Shown here: positions 53,900 to 62,978 of the stretch, one piece after another
How the letters are laid out: each line of letters starts with the position of its first letter
Position numbering within the stretch: position 1 is the first letter of the stretch
DNA from: Bacteroidota bacterium
GTDB lineage: Bacteria; Bacteroidota; Bacteroidia; Chitinophagales; BACL12
Direction of reading: 5' to 3'
NCBI GenBank assembly: GCA_016706255.1
Contig: JADJJZ010000006.1
Span: forward strand, 372,001-436,000
Length of the DNA: 64,000 bases
Notes under the pieces: model-generated
Told to the model about the DNA's origin: nothing
The model's database searches: none
The model's input: only the letters and a program-made list of their open reading frames with translations
Program-made: the position numbers and the translations under genes

Positions 53900-55519
53900 A
53901 TGAAAAAGTTACTTTTACTCATATTAATCGAAGTTCTACTCTCTTGTCACGTTAAGGCCCAACCAGAAATTATTTGGCAAAAGTGCTTCGGTGGAACTCA
54001 TGGAGATGCATTTATTGATGCAAAAAGCACTTCGGATGGTGGATATATTTGTTTAGGGAATAGTGATTCAGAGGATTTTGATTTAGAAGGAGTTTGTTGC
54101 AACAAAGGAGGATTCGATTATTGGGTTGTTAAGTTAGATAGTAATTTTAACATACTTTGGCAGAAACAGTTTGGAACTGAAATAGGAACCGAAGTGCCGA
54201 ATAGTATTTTCATCAACCTTGATGGGACATTTTCAATATTTGGAGTTGTGGACGGCAATTCTGGCGATTGCACCTGTAACCACAGTTCATCACAAGATAT
54301 CTGGATGGTAACATTGAGTAGTACCGGTAATATTATAAATCAAAAATGTTTTGGTGGTTCATCGTACGACATTTTATATAATGTCTCTAAATGTGAAGAT
54401 GGCGGATATCTTATTGGTGCCTACTCCGGTTCAGGAGATGGAGACGTAGGTATTCATTATGGTTCAGATTTTAGTACAGATGCATTCATAGTAAAAACAA
54501 ATGAACTTGGCGAAATACAATGGACTAAAACGATAGGTGGAACCGGCTATGATGGTGCCTGGGTTGTAGGATTATCTGGAAACAGATGTTTGATTAACAT
54601 CACAACCAGCTCCAAGGATCATGATTTGGCAGGGTTAGTGCCAGATGGTGAAACTTCCGGAAGGTTGATGATTATTACGGATAGTAACGGTGCAATTATG
54701 AAGGAAAATTATGACCGTGCATTAAACTACAATTTTATTCTTTTTAAACCTTATGAAATTTCACCAAATAATTATTTATTGTTAGGATATAATCAAAGTG
54801 ATACCGGAATATTCTCTGGAAACAAAGGTGGGCCTGACGCAACTATTGCGATATACGATTCGAATCTGATTCTATCAAATGTTTTTCAGTTTGGGGGTTC
54901 AGAGAATGACGTATTTGAAAACATGCATATATTAAACGATTCTACTATTTATTTTACCGGTTTTTCTTATTCATCTGACTTTGATACGCAGGGTGGTCAT
55001 GGAGAAGAAGAAGACGCTTTTATTGTTAAGACGGATACGTTATTTAATAAAGTTTGGTCAAGGACACTGGGAGCATCTGGAACCGACCGTTGTACAAATG
55101 TATTTTTAAGTGATACTAATGTATTATTAATTGGTCGAAGTGTTGTGAATAGTTCAAATGATGGGGATATAATTGGGGCACATTTTGATCCCATTGATGG
55201 GTTAAATGCCGAAGGTTGGTTTATAATTATTGACGACCTTAATACAGAAATTATTAACGGAAATTCAAATACAAATCTAAATATCAATATTTATCCTAAT
55301 CCCGCGCAAGATTTAATAATGATAGAAATAACAGATAATGTTATTACTGATTATTATTTAGAAGTAGTATCCCTAACCGGTCAAATTGTAATTAAGAAAC
55401 AATTAAGTGATAATGCAATTAGTGAGGTCGATGTTTATAATTTACCTGCAGGGATTTATATTTTTAAAATATCAAATAATACATCACCCACTTATACGAA
55501 AAAAATTATTATACAGTAA
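53900..55519 (+). CDS. T9SS cargo protein with SDGGY propeller-like repeats
   Basis: 539 residues. Signal peptide MKKLLLLILIEVLLSCHVKAQ, then PEIIWQKCFGGTHGDAF. Repeated units carry WQKxFGG and SDGGYICLGNSDSEDFD, CEDGGYLIGAYSGSGDGD and YFTGFSYSSDFDTQGGHGEE, as in delta-60-type secreted proteins. The sorting domain starts at NINIYPNPAQDLIMIEI and ends LPAGIYIFKISNN ... KKIIIQ. It is flanked on both sides by IS remnants, so it lies in an unstable accessory segment. It resembles the 33-36 kb tandem pair in plan but is not a close copy. Confidence 0.9.
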   Translation: MKKLLLLILIEVLLSCHVKAQPEIIWQKCFGGTHGDAFIDAKSTSDGGYICLGNSDSEDFDLEGVCCNKGGFDYWVVKLDSNFNILWQKQFGTEIGTEVPNSIFINLDGTFSIFGVVDGNSGDCTCNHSSSQDIWMVTLSSTGNIINQKCFGGSSYDILYNVSKCEDGGYLIGAYSGSGDGDVGIHYGSDFSTDAFIVKTNELGEIQWTKTIGGTGYDGAWVVGLSGNRCLINITTSSKDHDLAGLVPDGETSGRLMIITDSNGAIMKENYDRALNYNFILFKPYEISPNNYLLLGYNQSDTGIFSGNKGGPDATIAIYDSNLILSNVFQFGGSENDVFENMHILNDSTIYFTGFSYSSDFDTQGGHGEEEDAFIVKTDTLFNKVWSRTLGASGTDRCTNVFLSDTNVLLIGRSVVNSSNDGDIIGAHFDPIDGLNAEGWFIIIDDLNTEIINGNSNTNLNINIYPNPAQDLIMIEITDNVITDYYLEVVSLTGQIVIKKQLSDNAISEVDVYNLPAGIYIFKISNNTSPTYTKKIIIQ

Positions 55520-55581
55520 AAAATAAATATTTGCACTGTAAAAGCAGAATTTTTTTGTAATGGCTACTATAAAAGTTCAAC

Positions 55582-55745
55582 TAGCCCCGATTGTAGCGAA
55601 AACGAGCTAATGTACCAATGTGTTTATGTACCGATGTACCAATGGAACAGCCGAATTAGTCAAACACTTAATGAGATAAGCTCGTTGTAGTGAAAAGCGG
55701 GAAGGGATTGTGATAGAGTGGAAGATGTTGATGCTCCAAAAAATT
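55582..55745 (+). ncRNA. structured TAGCCC...GCTCC element, copy B
   Basis: TAGCCCCGATTGTAGCGAAA, stem AACGAGC, a loop with AATGTACCAATGTGTTTATG and CCGATGTACCAATGG plus AACAGCCG, the pairing strand GCTCGTT, then GTAGTGAAAAGCGGGAAGGG and GATGTTGATGCTCC with an A run. Compared with copy D (AACAAGC/GCTTGTT), an A-U pair has become G-C on both sides. It lies just after the T9SS gene and before the IS4 element. Confidence 0.6.
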
Positions 55746-55783
55746 ATAGGTCTAAAAAAATCCGTATAAATCCGTTCAATCCG

Positions 55784-57230
55784 TCCCGATAGCTATCGCA
55801 TAGGCGTCAACCAAAAGTGTTCATTAATTGGTTAAAATGTTCAGTGGCGTTGATTCTCTTACGTTTTTCATGGCAACAGTAATAGATGATTTGTTCTATC
55901 GTTTGGAGGCTTAAAACAGCGGCGTAAAATTGCCAACTGTTTTATAACAAATGATGCGAGTTTTACTTTGCTGATATTTTTTATGTTTTTTATAGGCCTC
56001 AATCTTAATTGGTAGGTAAATGTGAACCTCAAACCATGCAATATAAAGTAGGATCATGTATAACACAGCTTCGATTCGTATTGTGTTTATTTGATCATTC
56101 GGTATTATCGATTCAATCTTAATACCTGTTTTCCAACTTTTAAATAATAGTTCTATCTGCCAGCAAAGGTATAAATCTGATATGTCTGTCGCATCTCGAT
56201 TTATTAATGTTGGTTATAAAAATTATATACCCTAAAAGCAGTATAAAATTCTTTTGAGTGATTTAGCGTTTATCCCTATCCTGCCTAGCTTTGCGGATTT
56301 TCTTTCTGTTGTTTTGCTATCCAGCTTTATTGCCATCAACCTTATTGGTAACTTATTTGTTTTGCCACAGAGCAAGTTTATATCAACATAATTTTTTCTC
56401 TTTATCAATTTCATTACTGATAGCAGTTCCATCGTTTTTGGGTCATACAAATTGGTATTAAAGCGTTGCCTGCTTATAAAGTAAATACCTGTAGCAATCA
56501 TTTTTTCAAAAACTTGCAGCGAGTAATATCCTAAGTCACGTATTACTAAATCACCTTTTTTGGCAATATCCAATATGGTTGCCGATAAACATTGTTCATT
56601 TGTTGTAAATCCAGTTATATTAAAATGTGTACATAGTCCTGTAATTGCATTCATAACAACGTTGATTTTTGCAACTGATTTTTGCTTGCCTTTACTATAA
56701 TTGCGGAAAAGGCTATTCATAAAGTCCGAAGTTTAATTGCCGTGCTATCTTGCAAATAAACATTACGAAATAATTTGAACTTTCCCTTTTAGTTGGTGCA
56801 CCTAAATGTTTAGTTAAAACGAGTTGGAGCAGTATTTTAACAAATTAACCCAAGCGGTATTCATCCTTTTGAAAAGGGCCTGTTTGCTTACTGGCTGGCC
56901 TATTACCGGACAAGGCACTTGCCCAACTGGCATAACTTTTTCACTTTTAGCTATCAATGCGAAAAACGATGTCAATAAATGACACGCTTTAATTTTACTA
57001 TTTTGATGCTTTGCAAAACCCGTAAGCGGGCTTGTCGAGAAATTTCAGCATTACTTATTAAGCCAACTTTAGTTTTTTGGCTTGTGGAAAATGGGTTCGT
57101 TTTTTTACTAGACATATTAATTACGAAACTCGTTTTCCATATTTATTTATAAGCTCTAATGTAGACCAATCCACGCTCCTAGCGTTTTTATTGTACAATT
57201 TAGTTGACGCCTATGCGATAGCTATCGGGA
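55784..57230. mobile_element. IS4-type insertion sequence, decayed, with 28-bp inverted repeats
   Basis: The ends at 55784-55811 and 57203-57230 are perfect inverted repeats of 28 bp, starting TCCCGATAGCTATCG and continuing CATAGGCGTCAAC. The outer part is itself palindromic (CGATAGCTATCG), so an alternative reading is a shorter inverted repeat flanked by a 12-bp palindromic target duplication. The interior carries one transposase gene broken by frameshifts. It lies between copy B of the structured element and tnaA. Confidence 0.88.
55911..57114 (-). pseudogene. IS4-family transposase, frameshifted
   Basis: Pieces in order on the minus strand: an N-terminus with EISRQARLRVLQSIKIVK; a segment in another frame, FFALIAKSEKVMPVGQ to PVSKQALFKRMNTAWVNLLK; the first catalytic Asp in VYLQDSTAIKL; the main open part 56720-56232 with GDLVIRDLGYYSLQVFEKMI and FISRQRFN; and the C-terminus LYLCWQIELLFKSWKTGIKI to TAA at 55911, carrying the family's Glu. 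At least three frame changes or stops separate them, so it is inactive. Confidence 0.9.
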
Positions 57231-57251
57231 TCTGCGTTCCGTTTAAATCCA

Positions 57252-58628
57252 TCATTTCAACCGCTCAAAATGCGCCGTAAAATGTCTTAAAAATTGGGGT
57301 TCTTTGGTGATTTTTAGGCCTTTTACTTTTTTGCTGTTTTTGAGCACTTCGTCGAAAACTTCGATTACATAATCGATATGCGATTGGGTGTAAACTCTTC
57401 GCGGAATTGCTAGGCGAACTAATTCCTGAGGTGCGGGAATTAATTTTCCTGATTTATTATATTTTCCGAACATCACGCTGCCAATTTCCACGCAACGAAT
57501 GCCACCTGTAGTATACAATTCGCAAACCAATGCTTGTCCGGGATATTCATGCACCGGAATTTGCGGATATAATTTTTTTGCATCAACATATACTGCATGT
57601 CCGCCAATGGGATATAAAATAGGCACACCATGTTGCTTAATTCGATCGCCTAAATAGGCAGTACTTTTAATACGATAATTTAAATAATCATCGTCAAACA
57701 CTTCTTTTAATCCGACCGCAATGGCTTCCATATCGCGACCACTCAAACCGCCGTAAGTGCTAAAGCCTTCGGTGATGATGAGTAAATTCATACAGGCATC
57801 GGCTAATTTTTTATCGGCCACTGCTAAAAATCCGCCCATATTTACTAAAGCATCTTTTTTTGCACTCATAATAGCACCATCGGCTAACGCAAACATTTGT
57901 TGCGCAATTTGTCGGTAGCTATGATTGGCATACGCTTTTTCACGATGTTTGATAAAATAAGCATTTTCTGCAACGCGGCAACAATCGAGAATGCATAATA
58001 ATTTATTTTTTTTGCAGAGTGCAGATACTGCTTTCATGTTTTCCATACTCACGGGTTGTCCGCCGCCACTATTATTGGTAACAGTAACAATTACTGCAGC
58101 AATATTTTTTCCATGTTTTTTGATGAGTTGTTGTAATAACGTTATATCTAAATTGCCTTTAAACGGATAATCGCTGTCGAAATCTTTTCCTTCTTTTACC
58201 GGAATATCGATTGCCGTTGCGCCACTAAATTCAATATTTGCTCTGGTTGTATCAAAATGCGTATTGCTGATAAATATTTTTCCTTTACCTCCCAGATAAC
58301 CATATAAAATACGCTCGGCAGCACGGCCCTGGTGCGTAGGCAATACAAATTCGAAACCTGTTAAATCGTTTACGGCATCATAAAATCGTTCCCAGCTTGC
58401 AGCGCCTGCATAACTTTCATCGCCCTGCATCATAGCAGCCCATTGGTTCTGACTCATGGCAGATGTTCCGCTGTCGGTAAGCATATCAATAATTACCTGC
58501 GATGATTTTAAGAGGAAGGGATTATAATGTGCGTTTTTAATATAATTTTTCCGCTCCACAACCGTACTCATTTTAATGGGCTCAACCGTCTTAATCCGAA
58601 ACGGCTCAATAATCGTTTTAAATGCCAT
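57252..58628 (-). CDS. tnaA: tryptophanase (beta-eliminating lyase)
   Basis: 458 residues, normal length. It is a PLP enzyme splitting tryptophan to indole, pyruvate and ammonia; tyrosine phenol-lyase is the close alternative. Seen: IDMLTDSGTSAMSQNQWAAM, the substrate-side LPTHQGRAAERIL, PLP-binding Lys258 in MSAKKDALVNMGG, and GLSGRDMEAIAVGL. With hpd/hmgA nearby it fits amino-acid catabolism. No tnaB permease or leader-peptide gene is adjacent. Part of its 3' half is duplicated at 53731-53818. Confidence 0.94.
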   Translation of the reverse strand: MAFKTIIEPFRIKTVEPIKMSTVVERKNYIKNAHYNPFLLKSSQVIIDMLTDSGTSAMSQNQWAAMMQGDESYAGAASWERFYDAVNDLTGFEFVLPTHQGRAAERILYGYLGGKGKIFISNTHFDTTRANIEFSGATAIDIPVKEGKDFDSDYPFKGNLDITLLQQLIKKHGKNIAAVIVTVTNNSGGGQPVSMENMKAVSALCKKNKLLCILDCCRVAENAYFIKHREKAYANHSYRQIAQQMFALADGAIMSAKKDALVNMGGFLAVADKKLADACMNLLIITEGFSTYGGLSGRDMEAIAVGLKEVFDDDYLNYRIKSTAYLGDRIKQHGVPILYPIGGHAVYVDAKKLYPQIPVHEYPGQALVCELYTTGGIRCVEIGSVMFGKYNKSGKLIPAPQELVRLAIPRRVYTQSHIDYVIEVFDEVLKNSKKVKGLKITKEPQFLRHFTAHFERLK

Positions 58629-58949
58629 AACCTAAATTTCACGCAAAGGTCAACCGAGGTTGATTGCTATCAAATGATTAAAATCATAGGAAATAGTTTG
58701 GTGGTTTGAATGGAATTTTGGAAGAGAAGGGGAACACGGATTGAACGGATTTAACTGATAAAAACGGATTTAATCTGTGTAAACCCGTTAAATCTGTTCA
58801 ATCCGCGTTTCTTTTAAAAAAACGTTCATATTAATTCTAAATGAAAATAGATATTTAAAATGTTCTTCCCAGTCAAAAATAAATCAGCGCAAATCCACCC
58901 ATACGTTATACCGACAAAACAAATCCGCGTCATCAGCGTTCCTTGTATC
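58629..58949. repeat. intergenic region with a long ACACGGATTGAAC hairpin
   Basis: 58733-58754 (ACACGGATTGAACGGATTTAA) and 58787-58810 (TTAAATCTGTTCAATCCGCG) form a stem of over 20 bp with two mismatches around an AT loop that repeats the same motif (AAACGGATTTAATCTGTG). Similar AATCCGTTCAATCCGT words occur at 55760-55785 and 53700-53740, making this another dispersed repeat. The rest is unremarkable. Confidence 0.8.
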
Positions 58950-60329
58950 TCACCCCTCAGCAAAAAGCTCTTTGTATATCTGCTCCATCTTCCCCGCTGC
59001 TTTAATTTCGATTTTGTATTTCGCCACGTTAAGCGATTTCATATTATGCTTAGAAATATAAATCGTATCAAACCCTAATTTTTCGGCTTCAGTAATTCGT
59101 TGTTCGATTCGACTTACACCACGCAACTCACCACTCAATCCAACTTCAGCAGCAAAACAAATATTTAAAGGCAACGCAATATCACTAATAGACGATAATA
59201 ATGCACAAGCAATACTTAAATCAATAGCGGGATCTTCCACACGCAAACCACCTGCAATATTTAAAAACACATCTTTATTTCCAAATGCAAACCCACCGCG
59301 TTTTTCCAATACGGCAAGCAGCATACTCATTCGTCGCAAATCGAAGCCGGTTGCGGTGCGCTGCGGATTGCCATATACTGCAGGGCTAACCAATGCCTGC
59401 ACTTCAATCAACATCGGTCGCATACCTTCCATAGTTGCTGCAATAGCAACACCACTTAATGGTTCTTCTTTTTCGGTGATTAATAATTCGCTTGGATTAT
59501 TTACCTGTTGCAAACCATCACCTTCCATTTTATAAATACCAATTTCGCTGGTGGAACCAAAACGATTTTTAATAGTGCGCAAAATACGATGCGTATAATT
59601 TCTGTCGCCTTCAAATTGTAACACACAATCTACCATATGTTCCAGAATTTTTGGTCCGGCGATATAACCTTCTTTATTAATATGACCAATAATAAATACC
59701 GGCACATTACTTTCTTTCGAATACCGCATGAGTTGTCCGGCACATTCTTTTATTTGTGCAATACTTCCTGCGGTGGAATCAACAAAATCAGAAACTAAAG
59801 TTTGTATCGAATCAATAATTACCAACTCGGGACCGAGTTGTTTTATTTGTTTAAATAATTTATTGATAGCAACTTCTGTAGAAATAAATAAATTGGCATT
59901 TTTCCCTTTCAGTCTGTCGGCGCGCATTTTTATTTGCTGCTCACTTTCTTCACCACTCACATACAGCACTTTCAGTTTTTTGAGTTCAATGGCGAGTTGC
60001 AGCATGAGGGTCGATTTGCCGATTCCGGGCTCACCACCAACCAAAACCAGACTACCCGGCACAATACCCCCACCGAGGGTCCGATTCAACTCAAGGTCGC
60101 CTGTAGCGATTCTTTGGATATCGCCTGCCGCAATTTCATCCAGCGCAAGGGGAAAATTGCCCTTTTTATCAGGTTTTTCGTCTTTCCACACCTCTTTGTC
60201 GGCGGGGCGCTCAATTACCTCCTCGGTAAAGGTGTTCCATTCCGCACAACTCGGGCATTTGCCCTGCCATTTCGGCGATTCGAATCCGCAATTCCGACAA
60301 AAGAACGCTGTTTTTGCTTTTGCTGCCAT
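58950..60329 (-). CDS. radA: DNA repair protein RadA
   Basis: 459 residues, standard length. RadA is a RecA-like ATPase that drives branch migration during recombination. Seen: a zinc finger with Cys11, Cys14, Cys25 and Cys28, Walker A GGEPGIGKST (98-107), the RadA-specific KNRFG motif (254-258) and a C-terminal Lon-protease-like domain (SPAVYGNPQRTATGFD, LNICFAAEVGLSGELRGV). It is divergent from the HerA-like gene with start codons about 45 bp apart, so their promoters overlap. Confidence 0.97.
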   Translation of the reverse strand: MAAKAKTAFFCRNCGFESPKWQGKCPSCAEWNTFTEEVIERPADKEVWKDEKPDKKGNFPLALDEIAAGDIQRIATGDLELNRTLGGGIVPGSLVLVGGEPGIGKSTLMLQLAIELKKLKVLYVSGEESEQQIKMRADRLKGKNANLFISTEVAINKLFKQIKQLGPELVIIDSIQTLVSDFVDSTAGSIAQIKECAGQLMRYSKESNVPVFIIGHINKEGYIAGPKILEHMVDCVLQFEGDRNYTHRILRTIKNRFGSTSEIGIYKMEGDGLQQVNNPSELLITEKEEPLSGVAIAATMEGMRPMLIEVQALVSPAVYGNPQRTATGFDLRRMSMLLAVLEKRGGFAFGNKDVFLNIAGGLRVEDPAIDLSIACALLSSISDIALPLNICFAAEVGLSGELRGVSRIEQRITEAEKLGFDTIYISKHNMKSLNVAKYKIEIKAAGKMEQIYKELFAEG

Positions 60330-60352
60330 GTAGTAACTAAGGTGTATCTTTG
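60320..60352 (+). promoter_or_regulatory. promoter of the HerA-like gene
   Basis: TTG at 60320-60322 and TATCTTTG (exact TAnnTTTG) at 60345-60352 are 22 nt apart, the same spacing as at the M2 peptidase promoter. The -7 element overlaps the upstream TTG codon (60350) of the open frame, so translation probably starts at GTG 60374. The -33 part lies inside the first codons of radA on the opposite strand. Confidence 0.6.
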
Positions 60353-60373
60353 CCGCAAATTAAATCATTTTTT

Positions 60374-61918
60374 GTGGATAGGTCAGAACAATTCAGACAA
60401 ACCATTACCGAAGGGTATAATTTTCAGGGTAATTCCATCATTTTAGGTACGGCAATTCTTGACCACACGCCGCTTGAGCAGGCACATGTTAAAGTGCCGC
60501 TGCGTATGATGAACCGTCACGGACTGGTGGCAGGTGCTACCGGAACGGGAAAAACAAAAACATTACAGGGAATAGTTGAGCAGTTGAGCGACAATGGTGT
60601 TGGTGTGCTCATAATGGATATTAAAGGTGATGTGAGCGGAATGGCGATGGCGGGAACTTCGAATCCCAAAATTGACGAACGCATGCAAAAAATCGGAAAA
60701 ACCTGGCAGGCCAGAAATTATCCGGTGGAATTAATGAGTATCAGCAACGAAAAAGGTGTAAAATTAAGAGCTACTGTTTCGGAATTTGGACCGGTATTGT
60801 TTTCTAAAATTTTAGAATTAAATGATATTCAGGAAGGTGTTGTTTCGCTGGTATTTAAATATTGTGATGACCATCAGTTGCCGTTGCTGGATTTAAAAGA
60901 TTTTAGAAAAACACTGAATTTTTTAACCAACGAAGGCAAAGAAGAAATAGAAAGTGAATATGGAAAAATAAGTACATCGAGCGCAGGTACTATTTTACGT
61001 AAAGTAATTGAAATAGAAGAGCAGGGTGCAGATGTGTTTTTTGGAGAAAAAAGTTTTGAGGTAGAAGACCTTTGTCGTATCAACGATAAAGGACAGGCTT
61101 ATATTAATATTTTGCGGTTAACCGATATACAAAGTAAACCGAAATTGTTTTCAACTTTCATGTTGTGTTTGCTGGCAGAAGTGTATCAGACTTTTCCGGA
61201 AATTGGTGATAAGGAAGATCCGAAGCTGGTAATTATTATTGATGAAGCACATTTAATTTTTAATGAAGCGAGTAAAAGTTTATTGGAGCAGATTCAGACG
61301 ATTGTAAAATTAATTCGCTCAAAAGGTGTGGGTATTTTTTTCTGCACGCAGTTGCCAACGGATATTCCGCCTGAAGTTTTATCGCAGTTAGGATTAAAAA
61401 TTCAGCATGCCTTACGTGCATTTACCGCTAACGACCGCAAGGCAATTAAATTAACATCAGAAAATTATCCGCTTACCGAATATTATAAAACGGATGAGCT
61501 GTTAACGAATCTCGGCATTGGTGAAGCAATTGTGAGTGCATTAAATGAAAAAGGTTCACCAACACCACTGGCGCATACCTTGCTGGTTGCACCACAATCG
61601 CGCATGGATATTTTAAGTGATGATGAAATGAATACCATTATTCAGGGCTCGCAATTGGTGAAAAGATATAATGAAGCAATTGATCGCGACAGTGCTTATG
61701 AAATGCTGAATAAAAAATTGGAAGCAAGTGTAAAAGCTGCAGAAAAAGAAAAACAATTACAAGAAGAAGAAAAGAAAATAAAACAGGAAGAACGCGAACA
61801 AAAAGTTAAACAAAAAAAGGAGAAACCTTTAATCGACAAAACAACACAACATCAGATTACCCGAACAGTAATTAAAGTTATTGAACGTGGATTTCTTGGT
61901 TTGTTGAAACGTCGGTAA
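60374..61918 (+). CDS. HerA-like/DUF853 ATPase, GTG start
   Basis: 514 residues from GTG 60374; the open frame extends to a TTG at 60350, but that codon lies in the promoter. Family relatives start a few residues before an EQF...GYxFxG segment, as here (DRSEQFRQTITEGYNFQG). Seen: Walker A GATGTGKT about 45 residues into the core, MDIKGDVSGMA, Walker B LVIIIDEAHLIF and an arginine-rich C-terminal region preceded by a charged coiled coil (KEKQLQEEEKKIKQEEREQK). The family is a FtsK/HerA-type hexameric ATPase with unclear role, perhaps DNA translocation or end processing. The shared promoter region with radA is suggestive only. Confidence 0.9.
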   Translation: MDRSEQFRQTITEGYNFQGNSIILGTAILDHTPLEQAHVKVPLRMMNRHGLVAGATGTGKTKTLQGIVEQLSDNGVGVLIMDIKGDVSGMAMAGTSNPKIDERMQKIGKTWQARNYPVELMSISNEKGVKLRATVSEFGPVLFSKILELNDIQEGVVSLVFKYCDDHQLPLLDLKDFRKTLNFLTNEGKEEIESEYGKISTSSAGTILRKVIEIEEQGADVFFGEKSFEVEDLCRINDKGQAYINILRLTDIQSKPKLFSTFMLCLLAEVYQTFPEIGDKEDPKLVIIIDEAHLIFNEASKSLLEQIQTIVKLIRSKGVGIFFCTQLPTDIPPEVLSQLGLKIQHALRAFTANDRKAIKLTSENYPLTEYYKTDELLTNLGIGEAIVSALNEKGSPTPLAHTLLVAPQSRMDILSDDEMNTIIQGSQLVKRYNEAIDRDSAYEMLNKKLEASVKAAEKEKQLQEEEKKIKQEEREQKVKQKKEKPLIDKTTQHQITRTVIKVIERGFLGLLKRR

Positions 61919-61954
61919 TTCACATATTTAATTTGATTAAAAAAAGACAACTTT

Positions 61955-62953
61955 ATGAAACAACTAAAAATTGCCGGATTTGCACTCACGTTATTACTGG
62001 CAGCATGCGTGCCTCAACGTCAATATCAGGATGCTGTTAACGCAAGAGATAAATGTATGCAGGACACGGCTGTGTTAAATAGTCAGCTCCGCATGAAAAC
62101 GGCTGAAGTAAAAGATTTGAATCAGCAAATTGAAGAACTGCAGGCGAGTATGTCGCTGATGCGTAAAGATTCGGTTGATGTGCATAGCCGCTATCAGCAA
62201 ATGGTTGCTGCAAATGAGCAGTTACGTCAAATTGAGGATATGCTGAATAACAGAATTAATCAGTTACTCGCTTTGTCATCTACCGAAAATCAACAATTGC
62301 GTGAAGACTTGCAACGTAAATCGGATGAATTGTTGTTAAAAGAAAAAGATTTAAATGCTAAAGCACAATTGCTTACCGATCAGCAAAAAAGTATTGAAAC
62401 GTTAACTAAAGATTTGGAAGCTCGTGCTAAAAGAGTGCAGGAACTGGAAGACATTTTAAATAAACAGGAACAAACGGTAATCGATTTAAAAAATACTATC
62501 GACAAAGCATTATCCGGATTTAGTTCAAGCGACTTAACTGTTGAACGTAAAAACGGAAAAGTGTATGTTTCGCTGAGTGAAAAATTATTGTTTGCTTCAG
62601 GAAGTACAGTTGTTGACCCAAAAGGAAAAGAAGCGTTGAAAAAAGTTGCAGATGTATTAAAGGCGAATGGCGATATTACAGTTGAAATTGAAGGACATAC
62701 AGATAATGTGCCTTTAAAAAGTGCAAACTTTCCAAAAGATAACTGGGATTTAAGTGTATTACGTGCTACCAGTATTGTAAAAATATTAACTGTTGAAAAT
62801 GGTGTAGATGCAAAACGTGTAACTGCTGCCGGCCGCGGTGAATATTTTCCTGTTGCAGATAATACCAGCACTGATGGTAAAGCAAAAAACCGTCGCACTG
62901 AAATTATCCTGAGCCCGAATCTGGATGCATTGTATGACTTGCTGAATAAATAA
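61955..62953 (+). CDS. OmpA-family lipoprotein with coiled coil
   Basis: 332 residues. Signal peptide MKQLKIAGFALTLLLAAC gives a lipoprotein at Cys18. A coiled coil of ~140 residues (~35-185, rich in LxxxLxxK/E) precedes a C-terminal OmpA peptidoglycan-binding domain (~215-325: VSLSEKLLFASGSTVVDPKG, VEIEGHTDNVPLKS, GRGEYFPVADNTSTDGKAKN, RRTEIILSP). It should link outer membrane and peptidoglycan. The next gene, tatC, starts 25 nt after its stop on the same strand, so cotranscription is likely. Confidence 0.95.
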   Translation: MKQLKIAGFALTLLLAACVPQRQYQDAVNARDKCMQDTAVLNSQLRMKTAEVKDLNQQIEELQASMSLMRKDSVDVHSRYQQMVAANEQLRQIEDMLNNRINQLLALSSTENQQLREDLQRKSDELLLKEKDLNAKAQLLTDQQKSIETLTKDLEARAKRVQELEDILNKQEQTVIDLKNTIDKALSGFSSSDLTVERKNGKVYVSLSEKLLFASGSTVVDPKGKEALKKVADVLKANGDITVEIEGHTDNVPLKSANFPKDNWDLSVLRATSIVKILTVENGVDAKRVTAAGRGEYFPVADNTSTDGKAKNRRTEIILSPNLDALYDLLNK

Positions 62954-62978
62954 TAAGGTATAATATCGGAATTAGGTA

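Noticed and set aside
59728..60446. Open frames of 170-201 codons opposite radA
   Set aside because: They are antisense to RadA, whose motifs are all present; no family was recognised in the antisense frames.
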